From contig CANIPU010000022.1 in assembly GCA_947469485.1 (NCBI GenBank), positions 1 to 38,377 of the forward strand: DNA of 38,377 bases, written 5' to 3'. The notes beneath the pieces were generated by a model that was not told where the DNA came from, searched no databases, and was given only the letters and a program-made list of their open reading frames with translations. A program made the position numbers and the translations under genes. Below are positions 9,152-16,803 of the stretch, one piece after another (position 1 is the first letter of the stretch; each line of letters starts with the position of its first letter). Source of the DNA: Chitinophagaceae bacterium (GTDB lineage Bacteria; Bacteroidota; Bacteroidia; Chitinophagales; UBA10324).

Positions 9152-9823
9152 TCAGTAACGACCTTTTTTAGGAGCTAATATTTGATACAATAAATCTTTT
9201 GCTCTAAATAACTGTGCTTTAACAGTTCCTAACGGAAGGTTTGTTTTCTCGGCAATTTCTTCATAAGAAAGTTCGTCAAAAAAACGCATTTCAATTAACA
9301 TCCTGTATTTCGGATTTAACTTGTCAATCAATTCGCGCATTAATCTGGCTCGTTGTTCTTTAATGAATTTTTCTTCAGGATCAAGCGAATGACTTTTAAT
9401 TTCAATAGAATAATTATCGCCGCTTTCACTTTCAACAGGTTCGTCAATAGAAAGAGTTTCTAATTTTCTTTTACGAATCCAGTCAATAGAATTATTTAAT
9501 GCAATCTTATACAACCATGTACTGAATGCAAAATCAGGGCTGTATTTATCTAAGTTATTAAATGCTTTTCCAAATGCTTCAATTGTTAAATCATCAGCAT
9601 CATCCGGGTCATGAACCATTTTCAATACCATGAAATAAATACTGTCGCGATATCGGGATAGCAGTTTCGCATATGCTGATTGATCTTTGACTTCAATACA
9701 CATTTTTACCAAATCGTAATCTTCTTTTGCACGAATAGAAAAATTCGGATTACCTGTAGCAGAAAAAACACTGGGCTTTTTTGGCCCTGATTCTTCTTCC
9801 TGAAAATTTTCTTTTACTTCCAT
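9152..9823 (-). CDS. ECF-type sigma-70 family RNA polymerase sigma factor
   Basis: A 223-residue sigma factor starting at the ATG at 9821-9823 (MEVKENFQEEE). A longer frame begins at 9904, but its extra 27 residues fall within the preceding gene and are unlike sigma factors. Region 2 is residues about 50-125: YRDSIYFMVLKMVHDPDDADDLTIEAFGKAFNNL, then FSTWLYKIALNNSIDWIRKRK. Region 4 is near the C-terminus: LNPKYRMLIEMRFFDELSYEEIAEKTNLP followed by GTVKAQLFRAKDLL, a helix-turn-helix that contacts the -35-type element. Sigma region 3 is absent, as in ECF factors. The gene overlaps the end of the glycosyltransferase gene by 10 nt, implying one transcript and coupled translation. There is no neighbouring anti-sigma gene, so the controlling signal is unknown. 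Confidence 0.92.
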   Translation of the reverse strand: MEVKENFQEEESGPKKPSVFSATGNPNFSIRAKEDYDLVKMCIEVKDQSAYAKLLSRYRDSIYFMVLKMVHDPDDADDLTIEAFGKAFNNLDKYSPDFAFSTWLYKIALNNSIDWIRKRKLETLSIDEPVESESGDNYSIEIKSHSLDPEEKFIKEQRARLMRELIDKLNPKYRMLIEMRFFDELSYEEIAEKTNLPLGTVKAQLFRAKDLLYQILAPKKGRY

Positions 9824-10926
9824 GAACGGGTGTTTGGGTTTAAAAGCGAAGGTGTCATTAAGTAATAATACAATGGCAATAGCAAATCCATTATTGGAAA
9901 CCAAAAGAACAAATCAAATTCTTTTAACCGCCGCATTGAAGGAATGAAGATGAATGCCATGATTAAGTAACGAATTCCAAAAATACCAAGTATTTCAACT
10001 TGTTTGTTGCTATAAACAATCAACAATGCAAATGATAAATAGAACAGTACAAGCGACAATGTTTGTAAACCCAGTAAAAATTGGTGTTTAAATTTATAAT
10101 GCATACCGGTGCTGATGTGTCTTTTCTTTTGATGAATCCATTCATCCCAGGTTTTTTTAGGATTGCTGATTATGAAGCTTTCTGGTGCGAGTTGAACTTT
10201 AGTATTTCGCGAAGTTGCAATTTCATTAATAAATAAATCATCATCGCCACTTAACAATTCCGGATTTTTTACAAATACATTTTGATTAAAAAATAATTTT
10301 CGCTTATACGCCATATTTCTTCCAACACCCATGTAAGGTGTTTTTGCCATGGCAAAAGACAAGTAGTGAAGGGCTGCCCAAAATGTTTCGTAACGGATAC
10401 ATTTATTTAAAAAGCCTGGTAATTTTTTATAAGGAGCATACCCAAGTACAATTTCTTTGTTCTCCTCAAACTTGAGGCGCATTTCTCTAAGCCAGTGTTT
10501 TGATGCAGGAACACAATCAGCATCAGTTACAACTACTATGTCATTTTTAGCTGCCTTTAATCCAATCGTTAGAGCATATTTTTTTCCCATTAATACCCTT
10601 GATTCCTGGTGAAGGTTTCTGAAAACCAGATGAGGATATTTATAAGAGAAATCAAATAACACATTCATGCTTTCGTCAGAAGAATTATCATTTATAACTA
10701 TTACTTCATAGTCAGGATAATCCTGTTCTAAAATTGCCTGTAAATTATTTTGCAGGTTGTGCTCCTCATCTTTTGCACAGATAATTACTGATACCGGAGT
10801 AAGTGGAAACGATTTTGCAGTTTTGTTTTTGTACCAGGCCACGCGACTGAAAAAAAACAGGTAATAAAAAATCTGAATTGCAGCAGCAGCATAAAACACA
10901 AAAAGTATAACCTCAAGCAGCAACAT
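9814..10926 (-). CDS. Membrane glycosyltransferase family 2
   Basis: A 370-residue GT-A fold enzyme. A transmembrane helix (about residues 4-30) precedes the catalytic domain. That domain has VSVIICAKDEEHNLQNNL (nucleotide-binding strand), EVIVINDNSSDES, VVTDADCVPASKHWL with the DAD metal-binding motif, GVGRNMAYKR, GDDDLFINEI and a C-terminal WIHQKKRH ([Q/R]XXRW-like acceptor region). Three more hydrophobic segments follow (about 278-302, 308-327 and 340-362), so the protein is a multi-pass inner-membrane enzyme that probably extends a polysaccharide or glycolipid. Donor and acceptor are not evident. Its end overlaps the sigma factor start by 10 nt. The gene diverges from tgt across a region with an 11-bp inverted repeat. 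Confidence 0.88.
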   Translation of the reverse strand: MLLLEVILFVFYAAAAIQIFYYLFFFSRVAWYKNKTAKSFPLTPVSVIICAKDEEHNLQNNLQAILEQDYPDYEVIVINDNSSDESMNVLFDFSYKYPHLVFRNLHQESRVLMGKKYALTIGLKAAKNDIVVVTDADCVPASKHWLREMRLKFEENKEIVLGYAPYKKLPGFLNKCIRYETFWAALHYLSFAMAKTPYMGVGRNMAYKRKLFFNQNVFVKNPELLSGDDDLFINEIATSRNTKVQLAPESFIISNPKKTWDEWIHQKKRHISTGMHYKFKHQFLLGLQTLSLVLFYLSFALLIVYSNKQVEILGIFGIRYLIMAFIFIPSMRRLKEFDLFFWFPIMDLLLPLYYYLMTPSLLNPNTRSWK

Positions 10927-10966
10927 TAAATTTTCTTCTATTTATTTAGAAAAATGATTTATTCGA

Positions 10967-10999
10967 AAATGAATTTAATTTCTATTGGTAAATTCATTT
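10967..10999. promoter_or_regulatory. 11-bp perfect inverted repeat between divergent genes (possible operator)
   Basis: AAATGAATTTA (10967-10977) and TAAATTCATTT (10989-10999) are perfect inverse complements around an 11-nt centre. The pair lies between the glycosyltransferase start (10926) and tgt start (11056), 18 nt upstream of the tgt -7 box. It fits a dimeric repressor or activator site, but the arms are very AT-rich and chance is possible. Confidence 0.35.
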
Positions 11000-11016
11000 A
11001 GGTTTGGCGCGCAAAA

Positions 11017-11024
11017 TAGATTTG
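11017..11024 (+). promoter_or_regulatory. tgt -7 box
   Basis: TAGATTTG matches TAnnTTTG exactly, 31 nt before the tgt ATG. A TTTG at 11003-11006 is too close (10 nt) to act as the -33 element, and none is seen at 17-23 nt. Confidence 0.5.
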
Positions 11025-11055
11025 TCATGCTTTCATTTTTCTCCGCATTATCCAC

Positions 11056-12186
11056 ATGAAATTTAAAGTTGTTACTGCCGACAAACATTCAAGTGCACGA
11101 GCAGGAGTTATTAAAACTGCTCATGGTAAAATTGAAACTCCTATTTTCATGCCTGTTGGAACTGTTGGAAGTGTAAAAGCGGTTCATCAGCAAGAACTCA
11201 AAAAAAATATTAAAGCCCAAATAATACTTGGCAATACTTATCACCTGTTCCTTCGCCCTGGTTTGGATGTTATCCGAAATGCCGGAGGGTTACATAAATT
11301 TATAGGCTGGGAAAAACCAATTCTTACAGATAGCGGGGGCTACCAGGTTTTCTCGCTTTCAGGAAACCGGAAAATGAAAGAAGAAGGTGTTCTTTTTAAT
11401 TCTCACATTGATGGTTCAAAACATTTATTCACTCCTGAAAGTGTTATGGATATTCAAAGAACTCTTGGTAGTGATATCATTATGGCATTTGATGAATGCA
11501 CGCCTTATCCATGTGAATATATTCCAGCAAAAAAATCTATGGAATTAACACATAGATGGCTGAAACGATGTATTGATCATTTGAATACAACCAAGCCGAT
11601 TTATGATTTCAAGCAAACATTTTTTCCTATTGTTCAGGGAAGCGTGTATAAAGATTTACGAAAACAAAGCGCTGAAACAATAAGTAGTTTTGAATGTGAT
11701 GGAAATGCAATTGGAGGATTATCAGTTGGAGAACCGGCGGAGGTTATGTATGAAATGACCGAATGGGTTTGCAGTTTTCTTCCGAAGGAAAAACCGCGCT
11801 ACTTAATGGGTGTCGGTACTCCTGCTAATATATTAGAATGCATTGCTTTGGGTATTGATATGTTTGATTGTGTTATGCCAACGCGGAATGGCCGCAATGG
11901 AATGTTGTTTACTTCACAAGGCATCATCAACATAAAAAATAAAAAATGGCAAAATGATTTTTCGATGATTGATGAACAACTTGATAATGGGGTGAGTGAT
12001 TTTTATTCAAAAGCATATTTGCGACACTTATTTATTGCACAGGAAATTCTTGCACTTCAAATTGCGAGTATTCACAATCTGAGTTTTTATCTTTGGTTGG
12101 TGAAAGAAGCAAGAAAGCAAATAATAGCAGGCACTTTTCTGAAATGGAAAAACAAAATGGTTAAGCAACTCGCGTATAGATTGTGA
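11056..12186 (+). CDS. tgt: Queuine/preQ1 tRNA-guanine transglycosylase
   Basis: Exchanges guanine-34 of GUN-anticodon tRNAs (Asp, Asn, His, Tyr) for preQ1 on the way to queuosine. The 376-residue length fits the bacterial family. Key features: TDSGGYQVFSLS with Asp92, DGSKHLFTPE, GSDIIMAFDECTPYP, GGLSVGEPAEVM (substrate pocket), MGVGTPANILE, and FDCVMPTRNGRNG with the nucleophile Asp271. The usual C-terminal zinc site has three cysteines (CxCxxC) and a histidine. Here the stretch at residues about 305-318 (MIDEQLDNGVSDFY) has no cysteine, while the downstream YLRHLF and the His340 position (ASIHN) are kept. The catalytic residues look intact. The stop overlaps the next gene's GTG start by 4 nt. 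Confidence 0.96.
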   Translation: MKFKVVTADKHSSARAGVIKTAHGKIETPIFMPVGTVGSVKAVHQQELKKNIKAQIILGNTYHLFLRPGLDVIRNAGGLHKFIGWEKPILTDSGGYQVFSLSGNRKMKEEGVLFNSHIDGSKHLFTPESVMDIQRTLGSDIIMAFDECTPYPCEYIPAKKSMELTHRWLKRCIDHLNTTKPIYDFKQTFFPIVQGSVYKDLRKQSAETISSFECDGNAIGGLSVGEPAEVMYEMTEWVCSFLPKEKPRYLMGVGTPANILECIALGIDMFDCVMPTRNGRNGMLFTSQGIINIKNKKWQNDFSMIDEQLDNGVSDFYSKAYLRHLFIAQEILALQIASIHNLSFYLWLVKEARKQIIAGTFLKWKNKMVKQLAYRL

Positions 12187-13277
12187 AAAATATCCCTGGA
12201 TTTACAATCGTTGACCGATACATCATCAGAAAATTTCTGACCACTTTTTTCTTTGCGCTTATTCTATTCATTGTTATTGCAATTGTATTTGACATCACCG
12301 AAAAACTCGACGATTTTATTGACGGTCATGTTCCTTTTACTGAAATTGTTTTTATCTACTACCTGAGTTTTATTCCTTTTTTCGCTGTCACCTTCACACC
12401 GTTGTTTCTTTTTGTATCGGTTATATTTTTTACATCTCGTATGGCCGCCAATTCTGAAATAGTTGCAATACTTAATGGAGGAATGACTTTCCGCCGTTTT
12501 CTTGTTCCGTTTTTTATTGCTGCAACTATTATCATGTTGCTGAATATTTATGCCAATCACTGGGTGGTGCCACAGGCTAATAAGACTCGGGTAGGTTTCG
12601 AAAATACATACATTAATACATCATGGAGTGTAGATAAATCAAACATTCATATGCAGGTTGAAAAAGGGCTGTATATGTATCTGCAGAATTATAATTACAG
12701 CGATAGTACTGGTTACCGTTTTGCCATTGAAAAATTTACGGGCGACAATCTGGTTTATAAATTAAAAAGCGACAGAGTTATTTGGAATTACCCGACTAAA
12801 AAATGGAAGATTATTAATTACACCGAGCGACGAAACGGGCGCATGAGTGAAAGCCTGCATAACGGGAAAGACACGCTTGTGGCCTATAATTTTTCGCCAA
12901 AGGATTTCGCCCGCAAGGTTGATGAAGCCACCACACTCGATGCCAAGGAGCTGAATGATGTTATTGCCGATGAGCGGTTAAAAGGCTCGCAAAATGTGCC
13001 GTCGTTTGAAGTGGAAAAATACCGGCGTACAGCTTTTCCATTTGCCATACTCATATTAACGCTCATAGCCGTGGCACTCTCATCGCGTAAAACCCGCGGC
13101 GGCACAGGTATGCACATTGGGTTGGGCATTGCACTCAGTTTCTCTTACATATTGTTTATGCAGTTTTCCTCCACCTTTTCCATTAATGGCAATTTACCAG
13201 CCTACATAGCTGTGTGGATTCCGAATATATTATACCTGTTTATTGCACTGGTTCTGCTGCGCTTGGCGCCGAAATAA
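12183..13277 (+). CDS. LptF/LptG-family lipopolysaccharide export permease
   Basis: A 364-residue inner-membrane protein of the YjgP/YjgQ family, the membrane part of the LptB2FG ABC transporter that extracts LPS for transport to the outer membrane. Three transmembrane helices lie near the N-terminus (about residues 15-36, 53-82, 100-122). A periplasmic beta-jellyroll region (about 135-270) follows, then three C-terminal helices (about 280-297, 308-328, 337-360). Family features include the amphipathic start DRYIIRKFLTTFFFAL and FFTSRMAANSEIVAILNGGMTFRRFLVPF, the coupling helix that contacts LptB. The GTG start (12183) overlaps the tgt TGA by 4 nt, so translation is coupled. Whether it is LptF or LptG cannot be decided from this copy alone; the ATPase and partner are elsewhere. 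Confidence 0.9.
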   Translation: MKNIPGFTIVDRYIIRKFLTTFFFALILFIVIAIVFDITEKLDDFIDGHVPFTEIVFIYYLSFIPFFAVTFTPLFLFVSVIFFTSRMAANSEIVAILNGGMTFRRFLVPFFIAATIIMLLNIYANHWVVPQANKTRVGFENTYINTSWSVDKSNIHMQVEKGLYMYLQNYNYSDSTGYRFAIEKFTGDNLVYKLKSDRVIWNYPTKKWKIINYTERRNGRMSESLHNGKDTLVAYNFSPKDFARKVDEATTLDAKELNDVIADERLKGSQNVPSFEVEKYRRTAFPFAILILTLIAVALSSRKTRGGTGMHIGLGIALSFSYILFMQFSSTFSINGNLPAYIAVWIPNILYLFIALVLLRLAPK

Positions 13278-13310
13278 ATTATTGTAATTCTTGTTTTATT
13301 GAAGAATAAC

Positions 13311-13341
13311 TGTGTCTAAACTAATGACTTGTTTACATTTG
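13311..13341 (+). promoter_or_regulatory. Promoter of the SpoIIE-type phosphatase gene
   Basis: A perfect -7 box TACATTTG (13334-13341) has TGTG (13311-13314, one mismatch to TTTG) at a 19-nt spacer. Transcription would start near 13348, about 23 nt before the GTG at 13371, so this gene can be transcribed independently of tgt and the permease. Confidence 0.6.
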
Positions 13342-13370
13342 TTGAAATACACTAACCTTATAAAAAGCAG

Positions 13371-14720
13371 GTGGCACAACAAAAAGAAATAAAAATTTCT
13401 GCACGAAAAAGGCTTATGGTTCTCATACTATTGCCATCTCTTTACTTTACTTATCTGTCGAGCAAAAGTATTTATCACGATGTAACAAGGGGTTCTTTTT
13501 TTTCATTTAATATATTGTTTGACTTCAGTTTCAGCGCAATTGCATTTATTGTTTTTGGATCTATAATGGTTAATGCTATTAAACGATGGTTTGATAAAGG
13601 GCCTGGTCTCATATTGAATTCTGAAGGAATAATTGACCGCTCCGGACTTGTTTTTGCCGGAACTGTTTTGTGGGAAGATATTGAAGGGATCAGTAACACA
13701 AAAATTGTTTTTTCAGATTGTATAAATGTGAAAGTGAAGAATCCTCAAAAATACATTAACCGACAAGGCAATCTGTTTAATCGCACATGGTTGCAATTGG
13801 AAAATAACCGCTATGGTTCGCCGGTAAATATTTCTGTTAATGGTTTAAGAATAAAATTTAAAGCTCTATTCAGCATCGTACAGCAGCAATATCTTTCTTC
13901 GCAAGTGGAGACCCGCACTTTGGATTTAAAACGAGAAAAAGATGAGATTCTTCAAGAGAAAACAGAACTGTTAGATTCAATTAATTATGCAAAGCGCATT
14001 CAAACAGCATTGCTGCCATCTCATTCGCTTATTGAAAAAAAATTAGGTGAAAGTTTTATTCTCTTTTTGCCAAAGGATATTGTTTCAGGTGATTTTTATT
14101 GGGCAGAAACGGTTAATGAGTGGATGTTTTTTGCCGTGTGTGATTGTACGGGACATGGAGTTCCCGGAGCGCTTATAAGCATCGTATGTAATAATGCATT
14201 GAACCGCGCTGTTAAAGAGTATGGAATATTTCAGCCTTCTAAGATTCTTGATAAAGTTGCAGAGTTGATTGTTGAGAGTATTGGTGTGGATGGTGAAGTA
14301 AAGGATGGAATGGATGCCACAGTTTGTGCGTTTAATAAAACAACTCGCGAATTATTTTGGTCAGGAGCAAACCTTCCGCTGTGGATTGCTCGTGAATCGG
14401 AATTTTATGAGTTACTTGAGTTTAAACCAGATAAGCAACCAATTGGGCAGGTCGACAACCGATTAGTGTATACAAATCATAAAATTGAAATTCAAAAAGG
14501 TGATATACTATATATGTTCAGCGATGGTTATGCTGATCAGTTTGGTGGAGAACATGGAAAGAAACTTACACGAAAAAAATTCAAAGAAATATTAATGGAG
14601 CAAAGAGGCGTTTCACTAAAAGAACAATACATCAATCTGCTTGAATTTCATTCATCTTATAGAAAAGAATTTGACCAGATTGATGATATTCTTGTTATGG
14701 GAATTCGTATTGAGCATTAA
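13371..14720 (+). CDS. Membrane-anchored SpoIIE-type PP2C phosphatase with STM3941-like N-terminus
   Basis: A 449-residue protein with a GTG start placed by the promoter at 13311-13341. Residues 1-75 hold two transmembrane helices (about 13-32 and 47-70). Residues about 75-172 resemble the PH-like half of small STM3941-family membrane proteins (GPGLILNSEGIIDRSG, VLWEDIEGI, INVKVKNPQKYI). A charged coiled coil follows (about 175-205, LKREKDEILQEKTELLDS), then the Bacteroidota linker INYAKRIQTALLPS, then the phosphatase domain (about 215-449) with DIVSGDFYW, DCTGHGVPGALIS, DGMDATVCAF and SDGYADQFGG, whose Asp residues bind the two metal ions. Such enzymes dephosphorylate anti-sigma antagonists or other phosphoproteins. 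The input is probably sensed at the membrane; no partner genes are adjacent. Confidence 0.88.
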   Translation: MAQQKEIKISARKRLMVLILLPSLYFTYLSSKSIYHDVTRGSFFSFNILFDFSFSAIAFIVFGSIMVNAIKRWFDKGPGLILNSEGIIDRSGLVFAGTVLWEDIEGISNTKIVFSDCINVKVKNPQKYINRQGNLFNRTWLQLENNRYGSPVNISVNGLRIKFKALFSIVQQQYLSSQVETRTLDLKREKDEILQEKTELLDSINYAKRIQTALLPSHSLIEKKLGESFILFLPKDIVSGDFYWAETVNEWMFFAVCDCTGHGVPGALISIVCNNALNRAVKEYGIFQPSKILDKVAELIVESIGVDGEVKDGMDATVCAFNKTTRELFWSGANLPLWIARESEFYELLEFKPDKQPIGQVDNRLVYTNHKIEIQKGDILYMFSDGYADQFGGEHGKKLTRKKFKEILMEQRGVSLKEQYINLLEFHSSYRKEFDQIDDILVMGIRIEH

Positions 14721-14785
14721 TTTAAAATAAGCAGAAAAAGACTCTGTTAATAAAGTAGTAGGTAGTTAAATCCCAATCAACTTTT

Positions 14786-16327
14786 CTAAAACGGAGAACC
14801 CTCATCATCTGGTTTATTATCCCAGTTTTTTGATTTCATAACTTGCACAGATCCTTCTGAATTTTGAGTGAAACCTTCTCGCGCAACACCTGATGAGAAA
14901 GGAGATACATTGTAATCTTCAAACTTTGCAAAGCGGTCAATGAATTTAAGTTGCACAGTTCCAAGTGCACCATTACGATGTTTCTGTACTAATATTTCTG
15001 CTAATCCATTGTATTGTTGCCCTGCTTCATCCTGACTCATATTATAATATTCAGGCCGCCATATAAACATAACCATATCTGCATCTTGTTCAATTGCTCC
15101 CGATTCGCGGAGGTCACTCAACTGCGGTTTCTTACTGCCACCTCGTGTTTCTACAGCACGACTTAATTGAGAAAGTGCAATTACTGGTACACTTAATTCC
15201 TTTGCTATACTTTTTAATGAGCGAGAAATTGTACTGATTTCTTGTTCACGGTTAAAAGATTTATCGCCGGTGCCACCACTCATCAGTTGTAAATAATCAA
15301 TAACAATAAGCTGAATGTCGTGCTGCATTTTTAAGCGTCGACATTTTGCACGCAATTCAAAAATATTTATAGCCGGTGTATCATCAATGAATATCGGAGC
15401 GTCTGATAGTTTTTCAATGTTTGAAGTAAGCTGAGTCCATTCATATTCCTCCAGGTTTCCTTTTCTGAGCTTATCTGAAGGTATTTGAGTTTCGGCTGAA
15501 ATCAATCTTGAAGTCAATTGCAAATCACTCATTTCAAGTGAAAAGAAAGCGACTGGTTTTTTAAAATCAACAGCAGCATTGCGTGCAAGCGAAAGCACGA
15601 AAGCAGTTTTACCCATTCCAGGTCTAGCTGCAACTATTATCAAATCACTTTTTTGCCAACCACCTGTAATTCGGTCTAGTTCAGTAAAGCCAGAAGGCAC
15701 CCCATTAAAATCGAGTTTGTTATCTCTTAGACTTTGAACCTGCTTAATATTTTTTGTAACCAGTTCTGAAATTGAACTAAAGTTGCGACGGAGATTTTTA
15801 TCGGTTATATCATAAATGTTTTTCTCTGCCTTATCCAATAACTCCAACACATCTGTTGTGTCTTCATATGAATCACGGATAATAATCGAACTTATGCGAA
15901 TCAATTCTCGCTGAATGAATTTTTGACTGATAATGCGGGCATGGTATTCAACATTGGCTGCACTACCAACACGATTTGTTAATTCAGCAACGGTAAATGC
16001 TCCACCAACTTTTTCAATATCACCTTGTTTTCGTAATTCTTCGGTAACAGTTAATATATCTACAGGTTGTGAGCGATTGAATAAACTGAAAATTGCTTTA
16101 TAAATACATTGATGCGCCTCTACATAAAAACTTTCCGGCTTAAGAATATCAATTACTAATGCAACAGCATCCTTCTCCAACATCATAGCACCCAAAACGG
16201 CTTCTTCCAGATCCCGTGCTTGTGGTTGAATACGGCCGTAAAGCATTGCCGATAAATCGGTTTCAGTATGCCGCTTGGAAATTACCCGTGGGCGCTCAAT
16301 TTTTGTTTCTTCGTTCGGGTCAGTCAT
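14786..16327 (-). CDS. dnaB: Replicative DNA helicase DnaB
   Basis: Hexameric 5'-3' helicase of the replication fork. At 513 residues from the ATG at 16327 (MTDPNEETK) it is slightly longer than the usual 450-470, with an extra basic N-terminus. An in-frame ATG at 16357 would add 10 residues and cannot be excluded. The N-terminal helical domain (PQARDLEEAVLGAMML, primase-interacting) is followed by a linker and the RecA-like C-terminal domain. That domain has Walker A ARPGMGKTAF (about residues 234-243), FFSLEMSDLQLTSRLIS, the Walker B strand LIVIDYLQLM, ALSQLSRAVETR (arginine region), and QLSDLRESGAIEQDADMVMF. No intein or insertion is seen. It is convergent with the phosphatase gene, 65 nt apart. 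Confidence 0.96.
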   Translation of the reverse strand: MTDPNEETKIERPRVISKRHTETDLSAMLYGRIQPQARDLEEAVLGAMMLEKDAVALVIDILKPESFYVEAHQCIYKAIFSLFNRSQPVDILTVTEELRKQGDIEKVGGAFTVAELTNRVGSAANVEYHARIISQKFIQRELIRISSIIIRDSYEDTTDVLELLDKAEKNIYDITDKNLRRNFSSISELVTKNIKQVQSLRDNKLDFNGVPSGFTELDRITGGWQKSDLIIVAARPGMGKTAFVLSLARNAAVDFKKPVAFFSLEMSDLQLTSRLISAETQIPSDKLRKGNLEEYEWTQLTSNIEKLSDAPIFIDDTPAINIFELRAKCRRLKMQHDIQLIVIDYLQLMSGGTGDKSFNREQEISTISRSLKSIAKELSVPVIALSQLSRAVETRGGSKKPQLSDLRESGAIEQDADMVMFIWRPEYYNMSQDEAGQQYNGLAEILVQKHRNGALGTVQLKFIDRFAKFEDYNVSPFSSGVAREGFTQNSEGSVQVMKSKNWDNKPDDEGSPF

Positions 16328-16378
16328 TTTTTTAAGGGCGACAAGAATAGAAAACATTCCTTGTCAATTCCATAATTA

Positions 16379-16386
16379 CAAAATTA
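16379..16386 (-). promoter_or_regulatory. dnaB -7 box
   Basis: The minus strand reads TAATTTTG, an exact TAnnTTTG. It lies 52 nt upstream of the ATG at 16327 and 22 nt upstream of the alternative ATG at 16357, and downstream of the tRNA-Glu terminator, so dnaB has its own promoter. No clear -33 element was found. Confidence 0.5.
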
Positions 16387-16504
16387 TCCTGTGTATAAAA
16401 ATCAGATAGTCGTGGATAGGATGTTGATAAAGAAAGAATTTTTTAATTCAAGTTTTATTGAAAACAACTGACGAATTGCATTTATAAATTGAAAAATATT
16501 AAAA

Positions 16505-16532
16505 CAAAAAAAATCCTGCTAAAGCAGGATTT
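16505..16532 (-). terminator. Rho-independent terminator of tRNA-Glu
   Basis: On the minus strand a 9-bp perfect stem (AAATCCTGC with GCAGGATTT, plus coordinates 16511-16519 and 16524-16532) with a 4-nt loop runs into a T-run of eight or more (16504-16513 in plus coordinates is A-rich). It separates the tRNA from dnaB. Confidence 0.9.
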
Positions 16533-16586
16533 TGACAAATTCTAAAAATTTGTAAATTTTCAAAGAAAAAACTCCTTAAATTGTTG

Positions 16587-16658
16587 TAGAGCGTACGGGA
16601 ATCGAACCCGTGATTCCTCCGTGAAAGGGAGGTGTCTTAACCCCTTGACCAACGCTCC
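16587..16658 (-). tRNA. tRNA-Glu (anticodon TTC)
   Basis: The minus strand folds as a complete 72-nt tRNA. The acceptor stem is GGAGCGT with ACGCTCT (7 bp, including one G-U pair at the end). The D arm is GTC/GAC, the anticodon stem is CCTCC/GGAGG with loop CTTTCAC giving anticodon TTC, and the T arm is CGGG/CCCG with loop TTCGATT. The discriminator base is A and CCA is not encoded. A canonical promoter lies just upstream and a strong terminator downstream, so it is a single-gene transcription unit. Confidence 0.97.
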
Positions 16659-16676
16659 ATTTTTATTGGTGGGGCG

Positions 16677-16706
16677 CAAATATATGCACTAAACTTACCC
16701 AAGCAA
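16677..16706 (-). promoter_or_regulatory. tRNA-Glu promoter
   Basis: On the minus strand TTG (16704-16706) is followed after exactly 19 nt by TATATTTG (16677-16684), a textbook Bacteroidota promoter. It ends 18 nt before the tRNA 5' end. Confidence 0.8.
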
Positions 16707-16738
16707 GAGTGTGGTTTGAAAAATTATTACATTATTCC

Positions 16739-16768
16739 TTTGACCCGAAAAGCGAATGAATAAATTTG
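16739..16768 (+). promoter_or_regulatory. gap promoter; decides the gap start
   Basis: TTTG (16739-16742), an 18-nt spacer and TAAATTTG (16761-16768) form a near-ideal promoter. Transcription would begin around 16775. The upstream in-frame ATG at 16756 lies inside the spacer, so the gap start must be the later ATG at 16804. Confidence 0.82.
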
Positions 16769-16803
16769 CGTCCTCAAAAAAATTTCAAACTAAAATTCAA
16801 TAC

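Noticed and set aside
12264-13129. Minus-strand frames within the permease gene
   Set aside because: Shadows of a well-supported membrane protein gene with correct topology on the plus strand.
16756-16803. Upstream ATG giving a 353-residue GAPDH
   Set aside because: It lies between the -33 and -7 elements of a near-ideal promoter, and the added residues are not found in the family.
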